Shown here one piece after another: positions 32,180 through 44,489 of a DNA stretch of 64,000 nt. The DNA lies in assembly GCF_000350225.1 (NCBI RefSeq), contig NW_005178593.1, forward strand, positions 289,335 to 353,334, read 5' to 3'. The DNA comes from Chondrus crispus. Taxonomy: Eukaryota > Rhodophyta > Florideophyceae > Gigartinales > Gigartinaceae. A model generated the notes under the pieces. It made no database searches. It was given only the letters and a program-made list of their open reading frames with translations, and was not told the origin of the DNA. The position numbers and the translations under genes were made by a program. Every line of letters starts with the position of its first letter. The first letter of the stretch is position 1.

Positions 32180-34720
32180 CGGATTGATGAGCCGTTTACT
32201 GTCCGTGTTGGACACCGGCGCGGGACCTAATCTCATCCGAAGATCCGAGCTTCCCGCAGGAATGGAAACTCTTGTGTCCTTCGGACCGACCCAAGACATC
32301 GGCGATGCGAATAACAGGCCACTCCAAACTCTAGGTACACTCAAAATGCCTGTGAGACTTGGACGTTTCGTGGCTTCAGTCGAATTCATAGTTTGTGAAA
32401 AACTCGCAGTCCCCCTAATTCTAGGAGCGGACTATTGCGATAGGTTCGTGGAGGCTGTCTACCCACAAAAGAGGACAGTTGAGTTAGCGGACTTCTCGGA
32501 GGTTCCGATCGTACGGCGATTCTCGGCGAGAAAATCGAAGAAGCATTTGGTCCCCGGAGAGGGCGAGACTGATGCAAAAGGGGAGCGAGTTTCCCCCACG
32601 GTGAAGGTGGCAAGAGCCACGACCACTGAGGCAGGGACGCAACACGTAGTCGAATGCACCTCCAAGAGGACTGGGTTGGTCGTCGTTCAACCCTACGCAC
32701 CCCTATACGAGAAGCACGGGTTGGTGAGCACCAACTGTGTAGTTCAGGTTGAGCCTGACAAACCTTTTAGATTGCTTGTAGCGAATTTTAGAAATTACCC
32801 TGTCAGGGTTCAAAAAGGCCAAGTGGTGGCGGAACTACTACCGCACCCAAGGGCCGTATTCAAGAGCAATAACACCATTGGTGAGGTACTTGGAATTCAA
32901 GAAAGGGATGAGGAAAATTTTACTAATCCTACCCCGCCGCCTACGGGCGAGAGAAGATGCCAACCGTCGGAACAAGATCGCGAGGACCAGCAAGGAGAAC
33001 GGGAGGAAGGGCTCTCCGCGACGGCAACTACGAAGCCGGAGCGGCGGATTGAGCCTCTCCCGCCGGACGTGAAGGAGCCCGACCTGAGCCACGTGCCGGA
33101 CCGACTGCGCGAAAGACTCTGTCGGATGTTAACAAAATATTCCGGCATGTGGTATGAGACCCTTGGTGAGATCAACACCACGGTCCATCGGATTGAACTG
33201 GCCCCGGATACAAGGCCAATTGCACAATCTCCCTATCGAGCCGGTCGAAAGGATCGGGAGGTCGAGGACGCAGAAGTACAGAAGATGTTAGAAGCAGGAG
33301 TCATCGAGCCGGCGCAGTCAGAATGGGCGTCGCTCGTTTTATAAGTGCCCAAGCCGGACGGATAGATGCCCTTTTGCGTAGACTACCGCAGGTTAAACGC
33401 AGTAACGGTGAAGGACACGTACTCTTAGCCGTGCATAGATGAGTGTCCGGACTCGTTGGGAGACACCATGGTCTTTTCCGCGTTGGACGCGATTTCAGGG
33501 TATTGGCATATGCCTATTCCAGAAGCGGACCGCGACAAGACAGCTTTTTCGTGTCATCCGGTCCCTACCGTTTTTCAAGAATGCTCTTGGGGCTTACCAA
33601 CGCGCCAGCGACGTTTCAGAGAGCCATGGACATCCTGCTCTCTCCGTTCCGCTGGAAATGCTGTCTGGTATATCTAGATGATATCATCATCTTCAGCAAA
33701 TCCTGGGAAGAGCACGTCGTCCACGTTGACGAAATACTGTCTGTATTGGAAAAAGCAGGTGTGAAGCTCAAGCTTCGCAAGTGCGAATTTTTCGTCGAAA
33801 AGATCAAGTACCTGGACCCATGTCGTTCGGCAGGTACATTGGAAGTTGACACCGCGCGAACCGCCGCATTGGAACAAGTGAGGTACCCTCAAACGCAGAC
33901 CCAGCTCAGGAGCTTCTTGGGACTTTGTAATGTCTACCGCAGATTCGTTCCGCATTATGCGAAAATCGCGCATCCTCTAAACCAACTACTGAAGAAAGGA
34001 CAACCGGTCCAGTTGGAAGCATTCGACGAAGCATGCGAAAAAGCTTTTCAAAAGCTCAAAGACGCCATCTTGGCACCACCAGTGTTGCCGCTGCCGAAGA
34101 AGGACCTACCATACTCGGTAGACACCGATGCAAGCGACTATCAAATCAGCGCTGCATTATTTCAAACGCATCCGGATGCGCAACGTAAACCCATCGGGTT
34201 CTTTTCAAGAACGTTAGCCGCAGCCGAGAGAAGCTATTCCGTATCAGAAAAAGAATGTCTACCGGTAATTTGGGCCGTACAGACTCTAAGACCATATCTA
34301 TATGGCGAGCACTTCATTGTGCATACTGACCATGCCTCATTGAGGTGGTTGATGAACGTAACCGACCCCAGCCGGAGATTAATCCGATGGAGGCTACGCC
34401 TCTCGGAATTTGATTTCGAAATCAAGTACAAGAATGGCAAGGCTAACAGCCAAGCTGATGCCCTGTCAAGATTGCGGACCGCAGGAGAAACCGTGGACGA
34501 AATCGACGACGAAATCCCATGCTTTATGGCCGAACCGGCCGAGGGAACAGTGGAGGACGAGGACAGTTTTGACGCGTTAGACGACATCCTCGCTCTTGAG
34601 GGGGAGCCGCCTCCGATCGCCTCGATCAATTCCAAGCTGTCACTCCGGAGGAGCTCATTCGCCAGAAAGCCGTCGACCCCTTCTGCAATCGCATCAAGGA
34701 AGAAATGGAGGCCGGAAAGG
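32180..34720 (+). pseudogene. Element B1 protease, reverse transcriptase, RNase H
   Basis: The protease has [11 protein letters not shown] near 32205. The reverse transcriptase has [29 protein letters not shown] and the YLDD box near 33672. RNase H has VDTDASDYQI near 34120 and HTDHASLRW near 34325, and ends with the KANSQADALSRL tail. Order and spacing match B2. Confidence 0.9.
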
Positions 34721-34729
34721 TGAGAACGT

Positions 34730-35383
34730 TCAGCATGGAGACCGAGGAACTCCAAGGAACTCTATGCCGTACCGCGGCGGAGTTTGTACAAGTGGTTATA
34801 CCACCTTCGTTAAGGGACCGCGTCCTATGGATAAGCCATTACGCAAAATTTGCAGGACACCGGGGAGGGCGGAAACTTTACAAGACGTTGAGAAGATATT
34901 TTTATTGGCCTACGATGGCCCTTGACTGCTATGCCGTCGCGAAGAATTGCGCTGCATGTGCATGGGAAAGGGTAAAGTTAAGAAGAAACACGAAGGAAAT
35001 GAAGCTGTTCACGCCCAAAGCTCCGCTGGAGTTTGTCGCCATCGACACCCTCGGCGAGCTAATTACAACTAAACGAGGTAATCGGTATATTCTCGTGATC
35101 AGCGATCGATGCTCGAAACTGGTACGAACCGTACCGTTGAAGAAGATATCAGCTGCGCACACCACACAAGCCTTCGTTCACCATTGCGTATTCGTGTACG
35201 GACGGCTGGTCAAGCTGCTGTCCGACAATGGAACACAATTCAGGGCCCGATTCTTTCAGAACGTCTGTCGAATTCTGGGCATACGCAATGTGTTCACGAC
35301 TACATACCACCGGCAAGCCAACGGCCAAGTTGAGAGGTCTAACCGCACGCTGACTTCCGCGTTGCGAAAATATGTTGGAGAGC
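34730..35383 (+). pseudogene. Element B1 integrase, truncated
   Basis: The zinc-binding part (HYAKFAGHRGGRKLYKTL; CYAVAKNCAACAWERVK) and part of the DDE core (LSDNGTQF) are present. The sequence passes into an inverted LTR at 35384, where B2 continues with integrase. Confidence 0.9.
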
Positions 35384-36277
35384 TGTATTGCAATGCGCCT
35401 GTCAGGCAGAGACCGCGGTCCGATGGTCCAGCAAAAACAACAACAGCAGCAAAAAGAAAAACTGCCGATGGCACAGCGCTACGGAGTGTCCGACTCTCCC
35501 CTCTCCTTTTCAACGAGCTTGCGACTCGTAGTAGCTCAGATCCCTGATAGGGGGGGCACAGAGAAATAGCCCGGCCCGATATCGGTGTGGTAGAGACATG
35601 CGAAGAGAACTGCTCGACAAGTGTGGGGTGGGGCGCGTACTTAGGTACCCCGGTTCCACTGGGTTGTAACGCCAATGCTCGTTGAGCTTCTTCGACACCT
35701 TGTAACGCGACAAGGCCTTTGACAGGGGCGTCGCAACGCAGCCCAACAGGATGAAATGAAAGTAGCAGCGCTACGTCAACTGTGCCGCCCGATGGCTCGA
35801 AACACCTACACCGGTTCGGTTGCAACCGACGCCGATGGCACCAACGCTGGCTTGTAACACGACGGAGCCCTTCGAGGGTATAAGGTATAACAGGCGCTCC
35901 GCGAGCATTGGCTTTACGACCCATCGGGCACGGCTTCCTAATCACCGCCCCGAACTCGCCGAGCAACTGCCTGTACAAGACTCTACCACCATTCGTCCCG
36001 GGGCGGGCCTCTTCCTTTTGCCCCCCCCTTTCAGGGACTTGAGCTCCTGTGGGCTGCAAACACACTTGAAGGGAAATGGAGAATCGGACACTCCGTAGGG
36101 CTGTGCCGTCGGCAACTCTTGTTGGTTGTTGTTTGTTGGTTGTGTTGTCGCTGGACCGTTGGACCCTGGTTCCGGCCTGACAGGCACATTGCACTACACC
36201 CCCAACCCGGACTACTTTTCATATCTAAATATTTTCCTTTCTTTTCACCCCCTTTTTCAGATGCGTATTGCACAACA
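35384..36277 (-). repeat. Scrambled LTR block
   Basis: Both outer parts are in minus orientation: 35384-35867 is the downstream part of a B-type LTR (outer end TGTATTGCAATGCGCC) and 36199-36277 is the first 80 bp of such an LTR. The middle, 35868-36198, is the downstream part in plus orientation and nearly repeats 29160-29490. It reads as one minus-strand LTR with an internally inverted or exchanged segment. No target duplication was found (AGAGC left, GAACC right). Confidence 0.75.
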
Positions 36278-36969
36278 GAACCCCCGCGATGCACGGGGGA
36301 CTCGATAAGGCCGTAACGCGAAAAATGAGAGTCACCACGGGCGCGGCGAAGCGAGCCACGCCCGCGCCGGGTCAGACGACACAGCCGCGCAGCCCACAAA
36401 AAGTAGGGGCGATCCCTGAGGGGACAGACTGATCCACGCGAAGGGACCCGACCGCGCGGAATCCCGCTCGGGGTGCGACGGGGGGAGACGATTCCTCCCC
36501 GATGTATTATTGTACGCACCGCCGCGGTCTCGCTGGTACGTAAAACGGAAGGAGCACTAGCGTCTGGCGTCATTAGAGGGCACCGTTGACCCCGGGCCGT
36601 AATAGCCCGGGGGACAGTACGCCGGGTGCCGCGGGACCTCGGTGGCCATTGACGCCAGGCTGGGCACAGCAAGGCGAGGGCGGGCACTGCCCCTACGCGG
36701 AGCGGAATCGCCTGGATCCAAGCCGACTGTCGGAGGCTCGCTTGGTTCGTAGTCCGCGTAAGGATCGCGGATAGCTGCAGGTGCTCGGACGCGCTCGCTA
36801 CCCACTGCATCAGGTACGAGCACTGATTGAGAGGAGCGCAAACTGTCCCGCTCGCGCCGATAGCGATCGCGGTCGTACAGTGCCCGTTTGTACGCCAAAT
36901 CCTGGCGCTCAGACGCCTCGCGTAAGGATGTGAGCTCGCGATTTAGTCGGTGGCACTCCGACGTGTGCG
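36278..36969. mobile_element. Element C, left remnant (antisense-ORF part)
   Basis: GC-rich sequence like the region before the antisense ORF of element A is followed by a minus-strand open stretch. That stretch has heptad-like segments (NRELTSLREASERQDLAYKR; YDRDRYRRERDSLR) and a Pro/Arg-rich end. It stops at the target duplication of B2. The right-hand remnant is at 63852 onwards. C is older than B2 because B2 sits inside it. Too little remains to judge its state. Confidence 0.55.
36965..36969. repeat. Left target-site duplication of B2
   Basis: GTGCG directly before the 5' LTR, matched at 63847-63851. Five bases is the usual length for Ty3/Gypsy integrases. Confidence 0.88.
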
Positions 36970-37922
36970 TGTAGTGCAATACGCACCTGAAAAGGGGGGT
37001 GAAAAGAAAGGAAAATATTTGGATATGAAAAGTAGTCCGGGTTGGGGGACACACGTGTGAATAAGTGCACAGTTTTAATTATTTTATTTTATTTAGTTAA
37101 TTAGTTGGCATTAATTTTGCTCACACTAGATTAGATCTAGGATCTAGCGCCGCGAGCTACTGTACTGGCTCCGGCGGAGCGATATATACCTTAGCCCTCT
37201 GACCACCAAGTCAGTAAATGTAACCCAAGTTGCCAGAGTTTGATCTCGCCTTGGTCGAAGTCCGTCTGTTACAAGACTCTCCCTTCTACTCTAGCCTACC
37301 GTGTCCTTTGCGCTCGGGGGTCTCCTTTTGTCCTTATCAATCTTCCTTTATTTCCCTATCCTAATTTCCCTTAATCTTGAGTTGGTCCCGCCTTGTAGGA
37401 TTGCGATCCGCAACGTGACGTCATTAGCCATCGGGCTTCTGTGTCGGTGCACCAGTGGTGCTTTTCTCAGCGTTGGTTCCATCGGAATCTGGTTGCGACC
37501 GATCTGGTGTTGGTACTTTGCCATCGGGCAGTACGACGGTGTAGCGCTGCTACGTTTTCTTCTTTTCCGACGGGCTACGTTGTGACGTCCCCGTCGAAGA
37601 CCTTATCAAGGGTATAAGGTGTACAAGGCGGTCTTCGGGCATAGTATTTACGACCTATTGGATCAGGTTTACCTAGACACCCCTCCGAACTCGTCGAGCA
37701 GTTGCCTTTACAAGTCTCTACAACCATTTACCGATCCCGGGCTGGGCCCTTCTCTTTGCTCCCCCTATCAGGGATCCGGGCTACTGCGGGCCGCAAACCC
37801 GCTTAGAGAGGACAGGGAGCTTCGAACACTCCATAGCGCTGTGCCGTTGGCAGTTGTTGTTTTTGTTGTTCGTGTTGGACCGTCGCATCTTGGTCTCTGC
37901 CTAACAGGCGCATTGCACTACA
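36970..37922 (+). repeat. 5' LTR of element B2 (953 bp)
   Basis: The ends are TGTAGTGC and GCACTACA. A TATATA box lies at 37183-37188, about 65 bp before the part shared with the B1 LTR (from GATCTCGCCTTGGTCG). A polyadenylation site could not be assigned. The first 40 bases, read in reverse, form a pyrimidine tract ending in CAG. Confidence 0.92.
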
Positions 37923-37926
37923 AAAG

Positions 37927-37942
37927 TGGTCTCCCGACCTAG
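37927..37942 (+). other. Primer binding site of element B2
   Basis: TGGTCTCCCGACCTAG begins five bases after the LTR. It is shared with B1 except for one base. Confidence 0.55.
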
Positions 37943-38084
37943 AATTGTGTACAAGAAACCCGACCTAGAATTGCGTCGACGACAGTCTCGGTCTGGAGAA
38001 GTACTACAAAAGTGGTCTGGGTAACGGAGTCTCTTTTTTATTTTTGTTTGTAACTTTTTTTCTGTAGGTTCGCTCGTACGAGCG

Positions 38085-41000
38085 ATGTCGACAAGCGCAC
38101 CCGGGGACGTCGGTCCCGGGGCGAGTAGGAGCGGATCGGCAAGGGCGTCGAGGATCCCGCGAGGTCCTCGCACCCGAAGCAAGGCCAATACGGCCACGGA
38201 TCCCGAAGGTCAAGAAATCCCGACGGGGATTGAAGCCGACAAGGATAATCTATCCTACAGGTTCGAGAAGATGGGCGAGAAAATTTACCAAGAGATGACG
38301 AAAAATCTCGAGGCTGAATTCGCCCTCGTCCGGAAGAAACTGGAGTTGCAAGCATCCGAGTTCCACACCGTTTTAGGAGAGCTATCCGCTCGAGTGGATC
38401 TCGTCGAGAAGGAGCGAGGTGATGCGACCGACGGTCTGGAGCCGGAGGTCCTAGTTTCGTTGAAAATTTCAGTCAAGGACGCAAGGCGCGACGCGAATCA
38501 AGCTTTGGAGTCCGTAGGTAAATTTAGAAGCAGTATCGACGACAAGTTTGACCGCGCCGCTCATCGCCTCAAGGACCTTGAGCAGGTCGCCGGGCAAGAG
38601 CCGCTCCCAACGGGTCGAGAAGGCGACCGTCGATCGTAATGGTAGGTTCGGAGAGGCAAGGGAAAGACGGAGGGCAGGTTGATGTGTGTGAGTCAAGGAG
38701 TTGGTACCGAGGTTTACTCGGAGCCGTCTTTCGGCGATACTTATACACTATGAGTGTTACACTATCCCATTACTTTGGCACCTGGTAAACCGTACTCACC
38801 ATATGCGCGACCAAGCGCAGTCCTCTTCTGGCCCATCGACACTGTTCTATTTCTACCTTACGAATTAACTATTGACTATCAGTGCACAACAGTTTCTACA
38901 CATTTCGAGTGACTGTAAACCATGGCCCTATGCATGCAATCGTTTCACACCTTACTAATGTGCATCCAGACATGACAGAATATATTCTTGCACAATGAAC
39001 AACTTGGCATCTCTCTATTTCCAACAACACAAAGTCCTGTCATATCTCAGTCCCCATACATGCCTTTGTTTCGTACCTTACTAATTTCGGTACACACTGC
39101 CAGACCACTATGACGGGTAGCAACAATGTGCATCCAGACTTTCTACACCTCTCACGTGATATCCGATGTGAATCACACGAGTACTGCCATCAACTTGCAT
39201 CCGACGGCGCACCATAACGAGAGCACAGTACAACGTTGCATGCTGACGAGAGTGTAGTACAACGGCGCATGCTGATGCAAAGGTCGCATACAGCGTGACG
39301 CGTACACTGAATATTCACGTAAATACATGTCTCTTGCGAGAAATACTTGTTGTACTTTTAATTCACATGTACTGTGCTCGGACACGCGCCGGACCGTATG
39401 CAGGCGACGTGTACAAGTGTACGTACACGCAGCAACCTGGCGACGTGTACATGTGTACACCGCACACAATTGTCCAGCGCCAACGCCACCCGTAATTACC
39501 CATTACAACCATTATGAACAACTTGAAACCCCCGAAACGATGTAATTAAAACGTATACGGATCGTTCAAGATATATCAACAACATGACTGCATATAAGTG
39601 GACGATAACAGACCAATTGAATTGCAGCACTCGAACCGACACCCAATAGATTTGCAGTATTGCCTGTGTAGCCCTATAACGGTTCGAGCAAAATGCAAAA
39701 TTTCGGCATTTATGGAAATTTGCATAACCCTCCAAAAGTCCACTTTCGTCCCCAGAACCCCAAAATCTGATACTTTACACGTGTCATGTGGTGATATGGG
39801 GTGAGGGTCCGGACCGTCGAGTCATTTACACGTGTCGCTCGATTTTGCACTTTCCACATACCAGCATGTGGTCCCACATTTTCAATAGATCGAAGAAGGA
39901 CAAGGCCGCTGTACAGCGGAGTTCCAAGACGAAGACTTGGAAGAAGAATCTGCGACGCCGGAGCAAGAGTCACGGTAGTAACGAGCCGGAGGACCAAAAC
40001 TCAATGACCGAGTCGAATGGCCTTTCCGAAGATGGTGACGACGGTTCGTCGAACTATGCCAGCAATTCCGAACATCGTTCAGAGGAAGGAAAAGGAATTT
40101 CGCAGGCCAAGAAAATTACCTCCAGACGGGGCGGGATCACTTCGTCCGCCTCGCGGAGAGACAAGGACGCTGAGCCAGAGGACGTCGCGACGCGACGCGG
40201 GCCGCGATGGGAGGAGTTGGAGGAGCTGAATCCGACCAACTACTTCTTCAAGAAATTACTTTCGTACCGAACGTATTGCTTGCAGAACCCGCAGACATAT
40301 TTGTGAAGTTCGCGGCGGACCGCCGTGCGAAAAATCAGGAGAGATATTCCGCCTAAGATGAAGAAGGACAACACGTTCACAGGTGAGGACGGGGTCCTTG
40401 TGTTGGATTTTTTGGCAAAGTCAGTTCAAGAGTTTGATACTCAAGAAATGAACGAGGGGCAAGCGATCCGCTTGTTTCCCGAATTTCTAAGCGGCATCGC
40501 CTTGAGACAGTACACTTCGGTGTCTCAGACGGCCGGGTCCCATCACGGAAAGGTGTCCGTTTGGCCAGAGGCCGTACAGTGGTTGTTGAGGATTTTTGCA
40601 ACCGACGAGGCGATCCGTCAAGCCGTGCTCGCATTGCGAGAAGTACAGCAGCTACCGTCTGAGGACGAGATGGACTTTCATATCCGTCTGACGGACGCGA
40701 GCAATCGATGTGGAAACGTATATTCGATGGAAGAACAAATGACGATGTTTATTGAAGGAATCGATTCCAGTATCAAGCCAATGGTATCTCAATACCGACA
40801 AGACAATCGGGTCGTTTCGTTTTTGAGACTAGTTAATTACGCGAAGGTGCATGTCTCGGCAAGCCGCGCTAAGGACAAGAAGACCAAGAAGGTCACGATT
40901 CAGACGCCGTCGACGTTCAGGGCGGGAAAGAAGCCAAGGGCTTCTTATCCCGGTCGCAAAGGTCACGCCGCCGTCCACTTAGCCGAGTCAATCTTCGCGT

Positions 41001-41650
41001 CAGATGAATGCGGTGCGCACGGAAGCAGCGGAAATCATTATGAAGGAGCATTGGTAGCCGAAGGCAATTTTATTGAGCCATCGGAGGGCTACGGACACGA
41101 GGACTACGGAGCAAGCGGGTCGTCAACTCTACCGACGCCCACATACACGACGGAGTCGTTTTCAGAGCCCACGGATCCCGTGATGATGTTCCGGGGGCGC
41201 GGCCACACGCCGGCACCGCGCATTCCGATGGAAGACAAGGGTACGACGTTTCGAAGGCCAGGCTGGATGGGAAGGCCGCAACATCAAGGAAGGCCGCCGG
41301 CCCGTGGAGGACTTAGGCCGCAATTTCCCGTCAAGAAGCACGGACGGTTGTGCTATCATTGTTACGAAAAGGGGCACGCCGCACCAACGTGCATTCTTTC
41401 CCTCCCAGAAATGCACCGAGTTTTGGGAAATTATGAGGCGTTGTCTCCAATGCAAAGATTAGGGATACCATCGACGAGTTATCTGAAGGTCAAGAGTTGG
41501 TCCGATTCGCAGACGGCGAGCACGCCGAGTGCTTTAACGCCGAGGCCGAACCAACCCTTCAGAGGGCCCGCCGCTGGGCCCGCGTCGTCGGACGTGAGAA
41601 GGAACCCGCAGCGGCAGGAAAACTAGAGAGGGAATCTCGCATGGGTCTCG
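38085..41650 (+). pseudogene. Element B2 gag region
   Basis: It has the same order as in B1: N-terminal Ser/Arg-rich part, helical stretch, charged linker, Gag core (VLDFLAKSVQEFDTQEMNEG; RLTDASNRCGNVYSMEEQMT) and a CCHC knuckle CYHCYEKGHAAPTC near 41350-41391. The 1.25-kb insertion 38637-39887 lies in the charged linker. Confidence 0.85.
38637..39887. mobile_element. Unclassified 1.25-kb insertion in B2 gag
   Basis: The B1 gag region continues across this point without it, so the extent is fixed by comparison. GATCG stands on both sides (38632-38636 and 39888-39892). The insertion starts TAATGGTAGG and ends TTTTCAATA, so no terminal inverted repeat and no TG...CA ends are seen. No coding potential was recognised. 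A Cys-rich minus ORF of 98 codons at 39173-39469 is probably chance. It could be a solo LTR of unusual ends or a non-autonomous transposon. Confidence 0.85.
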
Positions 41651-41929
41651 AGAGGCACAGGGTCGACGTACTGTGCCCGGGGCTCAGCCCCGTTCCCCGT
41701 CTCTAAGGGAAAATCAGGCCCCGATGAGGAGGTTGTTGGATTGGTGGATAGGCCCAAAGGGCCAGCCCAAGTCAAGAAAATTTTGAGCCGAGCCCGAGAT
41801 CATCCGCCGGAAGAAGTTCGAAGACCCTGGTACAGGGTTTAGTCAAGGGAGTGTCCCGAGAAGATTTGGTTCTTGCGCGAAAAAACTACAAAGTTTACGC
41901 GGACATTGGACCAACAGTCGGATTGATGA

Positions 41930-44463
41930 ACCGGGTGTTGTCTGTATTAGACACCGGCGCGGGACCAAACCTTGTGCGAAAATCGGAACTCCCGGCTGGA
42001 ATGGAATCTCTAGTGTCCTACGGACCGACCCAAGACATTGGCGACGCGAACAACAGGCCACTCCAGACTCTCGGAACCATCAAGATGCCTGTGAGACTTG
42101 GACGATTTGTGGCTGCTGCTGAATTTATTGTGTGCGAAAAACTCGCAGTCCCCCTAATTCTAAAAGCAGACTATTGCGATAGGTTCGTGGAGGCTATCTA
42201 CCCGCGAAAGAGGACAGTTGAGTTGGCGGATTTCAAGGAGGTTCCGATCGAAAGGCGGTTTTCGGCGAAAAAATCGAAGAAGCATCTGTTCCTCGGAGAG
42301 AGCGAAACTGATGCAAAAGGGGAGCGAGTTTCTCTCAGGGTGAAGGTGGTAAGAGCCACGACCATTGAGCCCGGGACGCAACACGTAGTCAAATGCACCT
42401 CCAAGAGGACGGGCTTGGTCGTAGTTCAACCCTACGCACCCCTATACGAGAAGCACGGGTTGGTGAACACCAACGGTGTAGTTCAGGTTGAGCCTGACAA
42501 ACCTTTTAGATTGCTTGTAGCGAATTTTAGAAATTACCCTGTCAGGGTTCATAAAGGCCGAGTGGTGGCGGAACTACTACCGCACCCGAGGGCCGTATTC
42601 AACAGCAATTCCACCATTGGTGAGGTACTTGGCATTCAAGAAATGGACGAGGAAACATTTCCTAAGTCCACCCCGCCGCCTACGGGCGAGAGAAGATGCG
42701 AACCGTCGGGACAAGATCGCGAGGATCAGCAAGGAGAACGGGAGGAAGGGCTCTCCGCGATGGCAACTACGAAGCCGGAGCGGCGGATTGAGCCTCTCCC
42801 GCCGGACGTGGAGGAGCTGGACCTGAGCCACGTGCCGGACCGGCTGCGCGAAAGATTCCGTCGGATGTTGAAAAACTATTCGTGCATGTGGGATGGGACC
42901 CTTGGTGAGATCAACACCACGGTCCACCGGATTGAACTGGCCCCGGATACAAGGCCAATTGCGCAAGCCCCGTATCAGGCCGGGCCTAAAGCCCGCGAAG
43001 TAGAAGATGAAGAAGTACAGAAGATGTTAGAAGCAGGAGTCATCGAACCGGCGCAGTCAGAATGGGCGTCGCCCGTGCTATTAGTGCCGAAGCCGGACGG
43101 ATCGATGCGCTTTTGCGTAGACTATCGCAGGTTAAATGCGGTAACGGTAAAGAACACGTAACCTTTACCGCGCATACATGAGTGTCTGGACTTGCTTTAA
43201 GACACCAAGGTTTTCTCTGCGTTGGACGCGATCTTGGGATATTGGCAGATGCCTATCCCTGAGTGCGACCGCGACGTGACCGCATTTTCGTGTCACTCAG
43301 GTCTGTATCGCTTCTCAAGAATGCCCTTCCGGCTAACCAACGCGCCAGCGACGTTTCAGAGAGCCATGGACATCCTGCTCTCTCCGTTCCGCTGGAAATG
43401 CTGTTTGGTATATCTAGATGATATCATCATCTTCAGCAAATCCTGGGAGGAGCACGTCGTCCACGTTGACGAAATACTGTCTGTATTGGAAAAGGCAGGT
43501 GTGAAGTTCAAGCTTCGCAAGTGCGAATTTTTCGTGGAAAAGATCAAGTACCTGGGCCATGTCGTTCGGCCAGGTACATTGGAGATTGATGTCGCGCGAA
43601 CCGCCGCGTTCGAACAAGTGAGGTACCCTCAAACGCAGACCCAGCTCAGAAGCTTCTTGGGACTCTGCAATGTCTACCGCAGGTTTGTCCCGCATTACGC
43701 GAAAATCGCGCGTCCGCTCAATCAACTGTTGAAGAAGGGACAACCGGTCCAGTTTGAAGGATTCGACGAACCGTGCGAAAAAGCTTTTCATAAGCTCAAA
43801 GACGCCATCTTGGCACCACCAGTGTTGCCGCTGCCGAAGAAGGACCTACCCTACTCGGTAGATACCGATGCAAGCGACTATCAAATCGGCGCTGCATTAT
43901 TTCAAACACACCCGGATGCGCAACGTAAACCCATCGGGTTCTTTTCAAGAACGTTAGCCGCAGCCCAGAGAAACTATTCTGTATCAGAAAAAGAATGTCT
44001 ACCGGTAATTTGGGCCGTAAAAACTTTAAGACCATATCTATATGGCGAGCACTTCATCGTGCATACCGACCATGCCTCATTGAGGTGGTTGATGAACGTG
44101 ACCGACCCCAGCCGGAGATTAATCCGATGGAGGCTACGCCTCTCGGAATTTGATTTCGAAATCAAGTACAAGAATGGCAAGGCTAACAGCCAAGCTGATG
44201 CTCTGTCAAGATTGCGGACCGCAGGAGAAACCGTGGACGAAATCGACGACGAAATCCCATGCTTTATGGCCGAACCGGCCGAGGGAACAGTGGAGGACGA
44301 GGACCGTTTTGACGCGTTAGACGACATCCTCGCTCTTGAGGGGGAGCCGCCTCCGATCGCCTCGATCAATTCCAAGCTGTCACTCCGGAGGAGCTCATTC
44401 GCCAGAAAGCCGTCGACCCCTTCTGCAATCGCATCAAGGAAGAAATGGAGGCCGGAAAGGTGA
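41930..44463 (+). pseudogene. Element B2 protease, reverse transcriptase, RNase H
   Basis: The protease has [11 protein letters not shown] near 41945-41975 and an [12 protein letters not shown] strand after it. The reverse transcriptase has [16 protein letters not shown] near 43035, [10 protein letters not shown] near 43110 and the YLDD box near 43412. RNase H has YSVDTDASDYQIGAALF near 43855-43900 and HTDHASLRW near 44060. Confidence 0.92.
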
Positions 44464-44489
44464 GAACGTTCAGCATGGAGACCGAGGAA

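Larger units (their letters stand above)
28400..35383 (+). mobile_element. Element B1: Ty3/Gypsy chromovirus, 3'-truncated
   Basis: A 5' LTR, primer site, gag with zinc knuckle, protease, reverse transcriptase, RNase H and integrase follow in order. The integrase runs without a gap into LTR sequence at 35384, so the integrase end, chromodomain, antisense ORF and own 3' LTR are missing. It is a close relative of B2 (pol about 90% identical by eye) with a different U3. The coding part is broken in about six to ten places. A fossil. Confidence 0.9.

Noticed and set aside
37056-37066. TGTGAATAAG as the start of the B2 LTR
   Set aside because: The shared upstream 86 bp, the inverted ends TGTAGTGC/GCACTACA and the GTGCG duplication place the start at 36970.
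39173-39469. Cys-rich 98-codon minus ORF inside the 1.25-kb insertion
   Set aside because: Its cysteines follow from repeated TGTACAC/GTGTACA runs. No start context or homologous copy is visible.
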